From NCBI GenBank assembly GCA_945898105.1, contig CAMDHL010000085.1, positions 1 to 8,192 on the forward strand: DNA of 8,192 bases. Reading direction: 5' to 3'. This DNA is from Comamonas sp. lk. GTDB taxonomy: Bacteria > Pseudomonadota > Gammaproteobacteria > Burkholderiales > Burkholderiaceae_C. Of the stretch, positions 1 through 6,400 are shown one piece after another. The notes under the pieces are model-generated. The model saw nothing but the letters and a program-made list of their open reading frames with translations, did no database searches and was not told the DNA's origin. Position 1 is the stretch's first letter, and each line of letters starts with the position of its first letter. A program made the position numbers and the translations under genes.

Positions 1-441
1 AAAAATGATGCACGCCTGGTGGCTGACATCGAAAAACTGATTAAGACCAAGATTGAGCTAGAAGCCATCGAGTTTGAAGAGGATGGCCCAGCCGCGGGCC
101 AAGGCCGTATCAACGATGGCCGACGGATGTACCAGGACGAGGCGCGTGACGACTCTCGCCGCGCCCCGCGCAGCTCCGAGCGCGGCGGTTTGCGTGACAT
201 TGCGCACGAAGGCCAGTACGCCCGCCCGGCCCGTGACGAGCGCGCCCCCCGTCGTGACTACACGCGTCCGCCGGCACCGCCCAAAGATCCGTTTTTTGAC
301 CAACCTTACGAGCCCAGTGTGGCGGCAGAAGTCAAACCGGCCTGGGAAGCCGCCCCGCGCACCGGCGGGCGCAGCATCTCGGCCAATATCAAGCCCAAGC
401 GGCGTGTGGCCTTTTTGTTCAAAGCGGCTGAAACTACTTAA
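1..441 (+). CDS. rhlE: C-terminal tail of RhlE-type DEAD-box RNA helicase (5' end outside window)
   Basis: The reading frame is open from base 1, so this is the last 146 codons of a longer gene; the GTG at base 19 is internal. The first residues (DARLVADIEKLIKTKIE) resemble the final helix of the helicase C-terminal RecA-like domain in RhlE proteins. A low-complexity tail follows, rich in Arg, Asp and Pro. It ends in a basic segment, NIKPKRRVAFLFK, close to the NIKPK...VAALL ending I associate with betaproteobacterial RhlE. Such tails usually bind RNA non-specifically, and RhlE helicases act in RNA decay and ribosome assembly. The catalytic motifs lie outside the window, so the family call rests on the tail alone. 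The gene converges on apaH, with a GC-rich hairpin directly after its stop codon. Confidence 0.65.
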   Translation, partial: KNDARLVADIEKLIKTKIELEAIEFEEDGPAAGQGRINDGRRMYQDEARDDSRRAPRSSERGGLRDIAHEGQYARPARDERAPRRDYTRPPAPPKDPFFDQPYEPSVAAEVKPAWEAAPRTGGRSISANIKPKRRVAFLFKAAETT

Positions 442-460
442 GCCGGGGCTCTACCCCGGC
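442..460 (+). terminator. GC-rich hairpin between convergent rhlE and apaH
   Basis: A perfect 7 bp stem, GCCGGGG/CCCCGGC, with the 5-nt loop CTCTA begins one base after the helicase stop codon. No U-tract follows on the plus strand. On the minus strand the flank reads TTAAGTAGTTTC, which is only mildly T-rich. It may stop or stabilise transcripts from either side, but it is not a canonical intrinsic terminator. Confidence 0.4.
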
Positions 461-483
461 GTCTGCGAGCATTCCCGCGCCGA

Positions 484-1341
484 TTAAGAGCCAGGTGCCT
501 GCGATTGCGGGCAGGGCACTTGAAAAAGCGTATGGTTCAGGCCCCCCTGACCATCGGGCGCATCCAAGCGCAAGGCGCTCAGGCAGCCACCCCAGACGCA
601 GCCGGTGTCCAGCGACAGCACATCCTTGCGGCCCAACCAGCCTAACGTGGACCAATGTCCAAATGCCACGATGTCGTGCGCCGTGCGCCGTCCCGGCGCG
701 TCAAACCAGGGCGTATAGCCTGACGGCGTCGCGGCAAGGCCCTCCTTGGTCTCAAACTCCATGCGCCCCTGGGCATCGCAAAAGCGTATGCGCGTCAGGG
801 CGTTGACGATCACGCGCAAGCGCTCATTTCCTTGCAGGCCCTCATCCCACTGGTCCGGCAGGTTGCCATACATAAGCGCTAAAAAATCGGCATAGTCCGG
901 GCTGCGCAACACGCTTTGCACTTCGACGGCCAGCGCCATGGTCTTCTCGCAGGTCCATGCGGGCAAAACGCCGGCGTGCACCATCAATACCGAGGCGTCA
1001 TGGTGGCGCAAATGCAGGGCCATGGACTGGTGGCGCAGCCAGTCAAGTAAGTCGTCCCGGTCCGGGGCCTGCAATACCGAATCGAAGGTGTCATTTCGGT
1101 GGGCTTTTCGCAGCCCTTGCGCCACGGCTAGCAAATGCAGATCATGGTTACCCAGCAGGCAGTGCGCTGCGCTATTTAGTGCTCGCAAGCGGCGTAGTAC
1201 CGCCGCAGAATCAGGCCCGCGGTTGACCAGGTCTCCCAGCACATACAGCGTATCGCGGCTTGGGGAAAAGTCGATATGCGCTAACAGTCGTTCCAGCGGG
1301 CTATCGCAGCCTTGGATGTCGCCGATCAAGTAAAGTGCCAT
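484..1341 (-). CDS. apaH: Symmetrical bis(5'-nucleosyl)-tetraphosphatase (Ap4A hydrolase) ApaH
   Basis: This cytoplasmic metallophosphatase cleaves Ap4A symmetrically into two ADP and also acts on other dinucleoside polyphosphates; in E. coli ApaH can also remove Np4 caps from RNA. All the phosphoesterase metal-binding motifs are visible in the 285-residue protein: GDIQG (7-11), GDLVNRG (36-42), GNHD (64-67), HAG (122-124), FGHW (227-230) and DTGCVWGG (245-252). The length matches the family. The ATG start is followed at once by the first beta strand and the GDIQG motif, which supports it. The upstream ribosome binding site is weak (AGGA about 11 nt away). Its start lies only 24 bp from that of the divergent HlyC/CorC gene. 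It is not next to ksgA/apaG as in E. coli. Confidence 0.95.
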   Translation of the reverse strand: MALYLIGDIQGCDSPLERLLAHIDFSPSRDTLYVLGDLVNRGPDSAAVLRRLRALNSAAHCLLGNHDLHLLAVAQGLRKAHRNDTFDSVLQAPDRDDLLDWLRHQSMALHLRHHDASVLMVHAGVLPAWTCEKTMALAVEVQSVLRSPDYADFLALMYGNLPDQWDEGLQGNERLRVIVNALTRIRFCDAQGRMEFETKEGLAATPSGYTPWFDAPGRRTAHDIVAFGHWSTLGWLGRKDVLSLDTGCVWGGCLSALRLDAPDGQGGLNHTLFQVPCPQSQAPGS

Positions 1342-1365
1342 GCTGTCGATTGTCCTGTGGATTCC

Positions 1366-2673
1366 ATGGAATTTTTACTGATTATCTTTTTGACGCTACT
1401 CAACGGCGTCTTTGCCATGTCCGAATTGGCGCTGACCGCGAGCCGCCGCGCCCGGCTGGGTGCCTTGGCAGAGGCCGGTGACAAGGGCGCGCAAGCCGCT
1501 TTGGTACTGCTGAGCAATCCCAATCAGTTTCTATCGACAGTGCAAGTGGGCATCACCTCTATCGGCGTGCTCAATGGCATTGTCGGCGAGGCTGCGTTTA
1601 GCGAGGGCGTCGCTGCCTGGATGGTGGCAATGGGCATGGCCGATAAGGCCGCCGCACTCACAGCGACGGCCTTGGTCGTCACCACCATCACCTTTACCAC
1701 CATTATTTTTGGCGAACTGGTGCCCAAGCGCATCGGCCAGTTGCATCCCGAGACCATGGCCTGCTGGGTGGCGCGTCCCATGTTGTGGCTAGCGCAGGCA
1801 GCCAAGCCTTTTGTCAAACTGCTCTCGGGCACGACCGCGGCCACCCTCAAGCTCTTGCGCATCGACACTGATACTGCCCGTGCGGTGACGGAGGAAGAAA
1901 TTTCCGCCAGCCTGGAAGAGGGCGTGGATGCCGGCCTGATCGAAGAGCATGAACATCAGATGGTGCAAAACGTGTTCCGCTTGGATGAACGTCCGCTCAC
2001 CTCGTTGATGACTCCGCGCAGTGACGTGCAATGGCTCGATGCTTCCGCCAGCGTGGACGATTGCCTGCGCTTGGCCGGGCGCGGCGCGGGTAATGGCGCG
2101 CATTCTTGGTACCCGGTGTGCCGTGCCTCATTGGATGATGTGGTGGGCGTGATCAGCGTGGCGCATTTGCTCGATCTGGGCTCGCATAGCCAGGAGCCGA
2201 TAGCCGCCTTTGTGCAGGCAGCGGTTTTTGTGCCTGAGACCCTGAGTGGCATGGAGTTGCTAGAGCAGTTCCGCTTAAAGGCGGCGCGCCTGTTGTTCGT
2301 TGTAGACGAATACGGTGTGGTGCAAGGCCTGCTCACGCCGCGCGACTTGCTCGAGGCCATTACCGGTGAACTGCAATATGGCGCCCAAACCGATTCCTGG
2401 GCTACCCGGCGCGAAGATGGCTCGTGGTTGCTCGACGGCGTGATGCCGGTCGATGAAGTCAAGGCGCGTTTGGATCTGGACGAGTTGCCCGACGAAGATC
2501 GGGGCCGCTACAACACCCTGGCCGGTTTACTCATGGCCCTGACTGGCCACTTGCCCGCTCTGGGCGAACGTGTCATTCATCAGGGCTGGGTGTTCGAGGT
2601 GATAGACCTCGATGGCCGGCGGGTGGATAAAGTGCTTGCTACTCAGCGTCCGGCGGCTCCCAAAAAAGCTTAA
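1366..2673 (+). CDS. HlyC/CorC-family inner membrane protein (DUF21/CNNM, CBS pair, CorC domain)
   Basis: This 435-residue protein has the standard architecture of the family. An N-terminal DUF21/CNNM membrane domain (about 1-165) has hydrophobic segments near 1-18, 60-88, 96-117 and 132-152, and the conserved GELVPKRIG at 116-124. A CBS pair follows, about 215-272 and 280-338, with MTPRSDV at 215-221 and LFVVDEYGVVQGLLTPRDLLEAI at about 310-332. A CorC/HlyC C-terminal domain covers about 348-425. Members have been linked to Mg2+/Co2+ resistance or efflux, and E. coli YtfL/PaeA to polyamine export; the substrate cannot be read from sequence. The ATG at 1366 is chosen because it opens directly on the first membrane helix and avoids overlap with apaH. 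An in-frame TTG at 1312 would add 18 non-hydrophobic residues. No strong ribosome binding site is visible. The older name hemolysin does not imply toxicity. Confidence 0.92.
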   Translation: MEFLLIIFLTLLNGVFAMSELALTASRRARLGALAEAGDKGAQAALVLLSNPNQFLSTVQVGITSIGVLNGIVGEAAFSEGVAAWMVAMGMADKAAALTATALVVTTITFTTIIFGELVPKRIGQLHPETMACWVARPMLWLAQAAKPFVKLLSGTTAATLKLLRIDTDTARAVTEEEISASLEEGVDAGLIEEHEHQMVQNVFRLDERPLTSLMTPRSDVQWLDASASVDDCLRLAGRGAGNGAHSWYPVCRASLDDVVGVISVAHLLDLGSHSQEPIAAFVQAAVFVPETLSGMELLEQFRLKAARLLFVVDEYGVVQGLLTPRDLLEAITGELQYGAQTDSWATRREDGSWLLDGVMPVDEVKARLDLDELPDEDRGRYNTLAGLLMALTGHLPALGERVIHQGWVFEVIDLDGRRVDKVLATQRPAAPKKA

Positions 2674-2684
2674 GGCAAGGCTAC

Positions 2685-2714
2685 AAAACTCCGCTGCTTT
2701 GCTTGCAAGGCAGC
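2685..2714 (-). terminator. Candidate terminator between HlyC/CorC gene and gst
   Basis: An 8 bp stem with one G-U pair (GCTGCTTT/AAGGCAGC, 2693-2700 with 2707-2714) encloses a 6-nt loop. Read on the minus strand it is followed, after GGAG, by TTTT, so it best serves gst, whose stop codon lies about 60 bp upstream. There is no T-run on the plus strand, so any use by the HlyC/CorC transcript is less certain. Apart from this hairpin I see nothing in the 98 bp gap. Confidence 0.4.
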
Positions 2715-2771
2715 AGGCCGTGGCAATCTAACGGTACCCGCGCTAAAAGGGCAGTCTGTAATGGCGGCGCG

Positions 2772-3395
2772 TCACAGTACTTGCGCAGAAGGGCGCGCTG
2801 CTACCCGTTCGCGCCATGCCTGCAGTGCTTCGTAGCCAAGGTCTGCCGGCTTGAACTTGAGCAGGCCGCGGGCAAACTCCAGTGCGCAAAACGCGGTGAT
2901 GTCGGCAATCGTGAACCGCTCCCCGGCCATCCACGCTTGCTTTTCTAACAAGCGATCAAAGACTTGCAAATTGGCCTTGAGCTTGGCGGTTTGCGACTGA
3001 CCATATTCAGGGAACTGCGGCGTCTCCAGCGTCGCTAGGCCCGGATGGCTATGGCGGATGCTATTGGCCGCACCCAGCAATATGGTCCATTCAACGCGTC
3101 GGTCTGCCATCTCAATAAACGCGCGCTCGGTACTGTCATGGCCCATCAAATTGGGCTCGGGAAACAGCCCCTCCAGATAGGTGCAAATCGCCCGGGTTTC
3201 GGTCAGTACGCGGCCATCGTCCAGCTGCAGCGCCGGCACTTTAGCCAAAGGGCTTTTGGATAGGTAATCGTCACCACGGTGTTCGCCGGCATTCAGGTCT
3301 ATGGGTATTTGCGCAATAGAGGTGATGGCTTTTTCTGCCATAAAGATATGTACCCGGCGCGGGTTAGGTGCGCGTAGCGCGGTATAGAGCTGCAT
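2772..3395 (-). CDS. Glutathione S-transferase family protein
   Basis: The predicted 207-residue cytoplasmic protein has the two GST domains. A thioredoxin-fold N-terminal domain (about 1-77) carries the glutathione-site features VPAL with its cis-proline (53-56) and the E-T/S motif in ETRAICTYLE (66-75). An all-helical C-terminal domain (about 85-200) carries the N-capping box region FTIADITAF at 161-169. GSTs conjugate or reduce electrophiles and peroxides using glutathione; the substrate here is unknown. The N-terminal YTALRAPNPRR lacks an obvious catalytic Ser or Cys, and Tyr4 is a possible but unproven candidate. The start is fixed by GGAGG placed 6 nt before the ATG at 3395. A TTG five codons upstream would lie across that site. 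It is downstream of pyrF on the same strand but 139 bp away, past a candidate terminator. Confidence 0.9.
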   Translation of the reverse strand: MQLYTALRAPNPRRVHIFMAEKAITSIAQIPIDLNAGEHRGDDYLSKSPLAKVPALQLDDGRVLTETRAICTYLEGLFPEPNLMGHDSTERAFIEMADRRVEWTILLGAANSIRHSHPGLATLETPQFPEYGQSQTAKLKANLQVFDRLLEKQAWMAGERFTIADITAFCALEFARGLLKFKPADLGYEALQAWRERVAARPSAQVL

Positions 3396-3401
3396 GAAAA
3401 A

Positions 3402-3406
3402 CCTCC
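3402..3406 (-). promoter_or_regulatory. Ribosome binding site that fixes the gst start
   Basis: GGAGG on the minus strand, 6 nt before the ATG, is the strongest Shine-Dalgarno sequence in the window. It decides between the ATG at 3395 and the upstream in-frame TTG at 3410. Confidence 0.75.
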
Positions 3407-3429
3407 GCAAAAAATGTCCGCTGTACTAA

Positions 3430-3486
3430 GCAATGCTTGCAACACCGCGTCATAGCTTATCTAGACGCTGCCCAAGGCAATGCTTG
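3430..3486. repeat. Two direct copies of GCAATGCTTG upstream of gst
   Basis: GCAATGCTTG occurs at 3430-3439 and again at 3477-3486, 47 bp apart. The first copy lies in AAGCAATGCTT, which is nearly palindromic around its central base. Both lie in the 139 bp gap upstream of gst, where a regulator could bind. No regulator gene is adjacent, and I could not place a convincing promoter here. Confidence 0.35.
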
Positions 3487-3498
3487 GCTTGGGGCTGG

Positions 3499-3525
3499 AA
3501 AATCGTAAGTCCTTGGTCCCTTACG
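3499..3525 (-). terminator. Candidate intrinsic terminator of pyrF
   Basis: Nine bases after the pyrF stop codon, on the minus strand, CGTAAG pairs with CTTACG across a 10-nt loop and is followed at once by ATTTTCC. The 6 bp stem is short and the T-run is only four long, so it is likely a weak terminator. Some readthrough into gst is possible. Confidence 0.4.
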
Positions 3526-3534
3526 CGTCCCCGG

Positions 3535-4383
3535 TCAGATGCTGAAAACGCGCGCGTCTTGCAAACTTACACGCAGCGCAATCGCTTCGCGGCGCGCCGC
3601 TTGTGCGAAATCAGCCGCATCTGACGCATAAATTATGGAGCGCGAGGCATTCACTGCAATCGGGCCGATGGTCTGCGTTGCGCTTCCACGCCAGGCTGCC
3701 CGCACCGTCGCCTGCGCGTCGCCGCCTTGGGCGCCCACACCGGGGATCAAAAGCGGCACCGTGGGTGCCAGCGCCCGAACCCGCTCCAGTTCCTGCGGGT
3801 AGGTCGCGCCCACGACAAGGCCAAGCTGCCCATTTTCGTTCCAGGGGCCTTGGGCCAATTGGGCAATGTGTTCGTACAAGCGTGGCGCGCCCGGCAGGGC
3901 TTGCAGGCGTTGGTTTTGAAAGTCGTCGCCGCCAGGGTTGGAGGTGCGGCATAGCAAAAACGCGCCCTTGCCAGGAAAACGTAAATACGGTTGCACCGAG
4001 TCCAGCCCCATAAAGGGCGAGAGTGTGATGGCGTCGGCCGCGTAGCGCTCGAAGGCCTCTTTGGCATATTGCTCGGCGGTGCTGCCTATATCGCCGCGCT
4101 TGGCGTCCAGAATCACTGGCACCTGCGGCGCGCTGGCGCGCATATGCGCCATCAGGCGTTCAAGCTGGTCTTCGGCCCGATGGGCGGCGAAGTAGGCAAT
4201 TTGCGGCTTGAACGCGATCACCTGGTCCGCCGTGGCATCGACGATAGCGGCGCAAAAGTCAAAAATTTTGCTGGCATTGCCGCGCCAATGGGTGGGGAAT
4301 TTGGCGGGATCCGGATCCAGTCCAACGCAGAGCAGAGATTGATTGCTGCGCTCAGCCCTGGCGAGCATGGTGATAAAGGTCAT
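3535..4383 (-). CDS. pyrF: Orotidine 5'-phosphate decarboxylase PyrF (long form)
   Basis: This cytoplasmic enzyme decarboxylates orotidine 5'-monophosphate to UMP, the last step of de novo pyrimidine synthesis. The 282-residue TIM-barrel protein carries the catalytic signature DAKRGDIG at 93-100 (Asp93, Lys95, Asp98). It also has the substrate-site segments CVGLDPDP (19-26) and AFKPQIAYF (57-65), the phosphate-site loop IPGVGAQGGD (213-222) and NASRSIIYAS (245-254). Its length and the RGDIGSTAEQYA context match the longer subfamily found in actinobacteria and many betaproteobacteria, rather than the roughly 240-residue E. coli type. No Shine-Dalgarno sequence precedes the ATG at 4383. The next in-frame ATG, five codons on, has none either. 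The gene lies downstream of a strong terminator, so it needs its own promoter in the gap of about 100 bp. Confidence 0.95.
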   Translation of the reverse strand: MTFITMLARAERSNQSLLCVGLDPDPAKFPTHWRGNASKIFDFCAAIVDATADQVIAFKPQIAYFAAHRAEDQLERLMAHMRASAPQVPVILDAKRGDIGSTAEQYAKEAFERYAADAITLSPFMGLDSVQPYLRFPGKGAFLLCRTSNPGGDDFQNQRLQALPGAPRLYEHIAQLAQGPWNENGQLGLVVGATYPQELERVRALAPTVPLLIPGVGAQGGDAQATVRAAWRGSATQTIGPIAVNASRSIIYASDAADFAQAARREAIALRVSLQDARVFSI

Positions 4384-4439
4384 GGGGGCGGATTGTAGGT
4401 AGGCGCAGGGCGATACGACGTGAACCCGTAACCCACAAG

Positions 4440-4464
4440 AAAAACGCCACCTTGCGGTGGCGTC
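4440..4464 (-). terminator. Strong intrinsic terminator of the carbonic anhydrase operon
   Basis: On the minus strand a perfect 8 bp stem, ACGCCACC/GGTGGCGT, closes a 4-nt loop and is followed by TTTTT. It lies 21 bp after the stop codon of the small membrane protein gene. This is the clearest rho-independent terminator in the window. It should separate that transcript from pyrF downstream. Confidence 0.85.
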
Positions 4465-4485
4465 TTATAGAGTGTCTGAGAGGGT

Positions 4486-5019
4486 TTATTTGAACGGTGC
4501 CCTGATGAACTTGGCGCATACGCCTTTGATCATGTGCCTGCGCGTTCCATCGCGGAAGGTCAGTGTTTGCACAAAAGCGCCATCGGTCAGGTCGATGGTG
4601 AAATCCTCTTGGGTGACCATTTGCCCGAAGCGCTCGAACATGGCCGGGCGGCTGACAAAGGCCTTGGTTCCTTCCATCTTGAAGGCGCCTTTGCGCGACT
4701 CGGTAATGGAATATTCCCCTTGGTACCAACCAGCCCCGGCCTCCGGATCCAGGCCTGCCACCAGCATGTCCGAATAGACCTTGGGCTCCGAGTCCAGCGC
4801 GCCCTGTGGGGTGGAGACGGTCACTTCGCAGACGAATTGACCGCCATGTTTACCCAGTTTGTCAGCACCCGCCCCCAATTCGCCGTCGCGTGAATCAGCC
4901 TTCGAGGGGGACAGGTGCAACACGCCCAGAGCCACCAGGCCCCAGCCGGTGAGCGCCGCCATGACCAGGGTGATCACCACGGCAGCCAGCACGGCACCCA
5001 TTGAAGATTGCTTTTTCAT
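4486..5019 (-). CDS. Small single-pass membrane protein of unknown function
   Basis: I do not recognise this 177-residue protein. After a short basic start (MKKQSS) it has one long hydrophobic segment, about 8-36, acting as a membrane anchor or uncleaved signal. A polar Ser/Gly/Asp spacer covers about 37-58, and a mostly beta-patterned domain runs from 60 to 177. That domain has two cysteines (64 and 168) that could form a disulfide, and a C-terminal strand pair around FTIDLTDGAFVQTLTFRDG (140-158). The topology suggests the domain faces the periplasm. The ATG is supported by GAAGG 7 nt upstream. The gene starts 39 bp after the carbonic anhydrase stop with no hairpin between, and a strong terminator follows it. 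The two are therefore probably cotranscribed and may act at the same membrane, but a shared function is inference. Confidence 0.8.
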   Translation of the reverse strand: MKKQSSMGAVLAAVVITLVMAALTGWGLVALGVLHLSPSKADSRDGELGAGADKLGKHGGQFVCEVTVSTPQGALDSEPKVYSDMLVAGLDPEAGAGWYQGEYSITESRKGAFKMEGTKAFVSRPAMFERFGQMVTQEDFTIDLTDGAFVQTLTFRDGTRRHMIKGVCAKFIRAPFK

Positions 5020-5058
5020 ACTTAGGCCTTCACAGAGTGGGCGGCTTGGTAGTCGCTT

Positions 5059-6381
5059 TTAGTTGATCAAGAGTTCACGACCCTTGAGCGGTTGAACCGG
5101 GCGGGCATTCATCTTGTAGGGGAAGGCTTGCACCTGCTCCTTGGCGATGTTGATCGCAGTCTTAAGGATAAAGAAGCGCACACCCTCGGTACACGGAGGG
5201 GTAGTTAGCGAGCCTTCATAGCTGTAGAAGTCAAACTCGCGCGGCAGCAAATTGCCCGGGTTGAAGTTCACGCCCTCGGGCGCGTACTCCACCTTTTCTT
5301 CTTTAGGCAGGTTGGACCAAAGGGTTTTGATGCCAGGGTTCTCATTGCCTTCCTTCAGCAGGACACCCAGAACCGCTAGCTTACCTTCGGCATTTTTGTG
5401 CACAAAGTGCGCCACCATAGCCATGGGCTTGCCAGCTATATTTTCTTCGCTAGGGCGGTGGAAATGGAACTGAAGCAATTCATAGGCAATGCCGTCGATA
5501 CGCATCTTGCTACCGGGAGAGGCGACCACTTGGATGGTGTGGCCGTTGTTGAGCATCTTGAGCGGACCTTCTTTGTAGTCGGCGCTAATCACCATGCGTG
5601 ATTTCACGAAAGGCCCTTTGATGTCTAAAGGCGACTGTGATTTGCCAGCCGCGCAGGTGGGGAACTCTTTGCCCCACTTCTCTGGGCCCATTTCACCTTC
5701 GTAGCCCCAATGCGGAGCGGCATGCTTTTCATCTTTCTTGTCGCCGTGGCCGTCGTCTTTGCCTTTACCTTTGACCTTGCCATGACCGTCATCTTTCTTG
5801 CCGTGGCCGTCGTCTTTGCTGTGAGCGTCTTTTCCCTCTTTGTCCCCATGCCCTTCTTTTTCGGACTTGGGCAGGCATTCAGACATCACTTTGATTTTTT
5901 CGCCAGCAGCCACCAAGCCAAGCTGGGCGGCACAAATCGTGTTTTTGCGGTCGCCGAGTTCGGACATTTGCAGCGCCTTACGGAAGGACTCCAGCGTTGC
6001 CGGGTCTTCCGCTCCTTTAGTGAGCATGCGCAGAGCGCCCATGCCTACTTGGCGTTCAGCCGACAAGGATTTCTCCTTTTTATACATCGTCTCTAGGTCC
6101 GTCAGCGTCGAACCATTGGCTAAGGCGGCTTTGACGGCGTCGAGCTGATTGGACTTTCCCTCCAGCCCAGCCATCTCTTCCTGTAAAGCCTGCATTTCTT
6201 CCTCAGCAGCTTTGATGCTTTCCTCTTTTTCCTTGACCGACTTCTCGGCCGCTTCGGCCGCAGCCGTCAAATCAGTAATTTTTGCCTTGGCGGTCGAGGC
6301 TTGTTTTTGGTTCATAACACCGAAAACGCCGGCGCCAATTAGGGCGGCAACTAGGAAAACTTCAAATAGGATTCTTTTCAT
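5059..6381 (-). CDS. Membrane-anchored alpha-carbonic anhydrase with coiled-coil and His-rich linker
   Basis: It catalyses reversible CO2 hydration to bicarbonate, probably in the periplasm. The 440 residues comprise: a membrane anchor or signal (about 4-22); an Ala/Glu/Lys-rich coiled coil (about 35-78); a helical region (80-170) with Cys150 and Cys169; a linker (about 173-220) rich in His, Lys, Asp and Gly with four GHG units; and the alpha-CA domain (about 223-440). In that domain HWGYEG, QSPLDI, FHFHRPSEE, HFVH and SLTTPPCTEGV are plain. Zinc ligands are inferred as His306, His308 and His325. By alignment with human CA II, His281 matches the proton shuttle His64, Glu312 matches Glu106 and Thr393 matches Thr199. 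The Glu117 position is Val323. Cys243 and Cys397 match the disulfide pair of bacterial alpha-CAs. AGAGG lies 4 nt before the ATG. Typical bacterial alpha-CAs have about 220-250 residues, so the N-terminal half is extra. Confidence 0.93.
   Translation of the reverse strand: MKRILFEVFLVAALIGAGVFGVMNQKQASTAKAKITDLTAAAEAAEKSVKEKEESIKAAEEEMQALQEEMAGLEGKSNQLDAVKAALANGSTLTDLETMYKKEKSLSAERQVGMGALRMLTKGAEDPATLESFRKALQMSELGDRKNTICAAQLGLVAAGEKIKVMSECLPKSEKEGHGDKEGKDAHSKDDGHGKKDDGHGKVKGKGKDDGHGDKKDEKHAAPHWGYEGEMGPEKWGKEFPTCAAGKSQSPLDIKGPFVKSRMVISADYKEGPLKMLNNGHTIQVVASPGSKMRIDGIAYELLQFHFHRPSEENIAGKPMAMVAHFVHKNAEGKLAVLGVLLKEGNENPGIKTLWSNLPKEEKVEYAPEGVNFNPGNLLPREFDFYSYEGSLTTPPCTEGVRFFILKTAINIAKEQVQAFPYKMNARPVQPLKGRELLIN
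5743..5819 (-). repeat. Coding repeats in the carbonic anhydrase linker
   Basis: A 20-base exact repeat, beginning GCCGTGGCCGTCG on the plus strand, occurs at 5743-5762 and 5800-5819, 57 bp (19 codons) apart. A diverged copy lies between them. They encode KDDGHG at residues 189-194, 196-201 and 208-213. The array probably grew by local duplication, and copy number may vary between strains. Confidence 0.75.
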
Positions 6382-6400
6382 AAAGCCTCTTTCGGGTAAT

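Noticed and set aside
1312..1365. Upstream TTG start for the HlyC/CorC protein
   Set aside because: It would overlap the apaH start and add a polar stretch in front of the first membrane helix.
3396..3410. Upstream TTG start for the glutathione S-transferase
   Set aside because: It would contain the GGAGG that is ideally placed for the ATG at 3395.
3603..4398. Plus-strand open frames opposite pyrF
   Set aside because: pyrF has all its catalytic motifs on the minus strand; the others are compositional shadows.
5710..6096. Plus-strand open frame rich in hydrophobic residues opposite the carbonic anhydrase gene
   Set aside because: It is the antisense of the Lys/Asp/His-rich linker and coiled coil, which read as Phe/Val/Leu on the other strand. 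The minus-strand frame has clear enzyme motifs.
3535..6381. Functional link between PyrF, which releases CO2, and the nearby carbonic anhydrase
   Set aside because: A strong terminator separates them, they are predicted to act in different compartments, and PyrF flux is minor; the proximity is most likely chance.
5059..6381. Carboxysomal carbonic anhydrase or carbon-fixation locus
   Set aside because: The catalytic domain is alpha-type with an export signal, and no Rubisco or shell protein gene is in the window.
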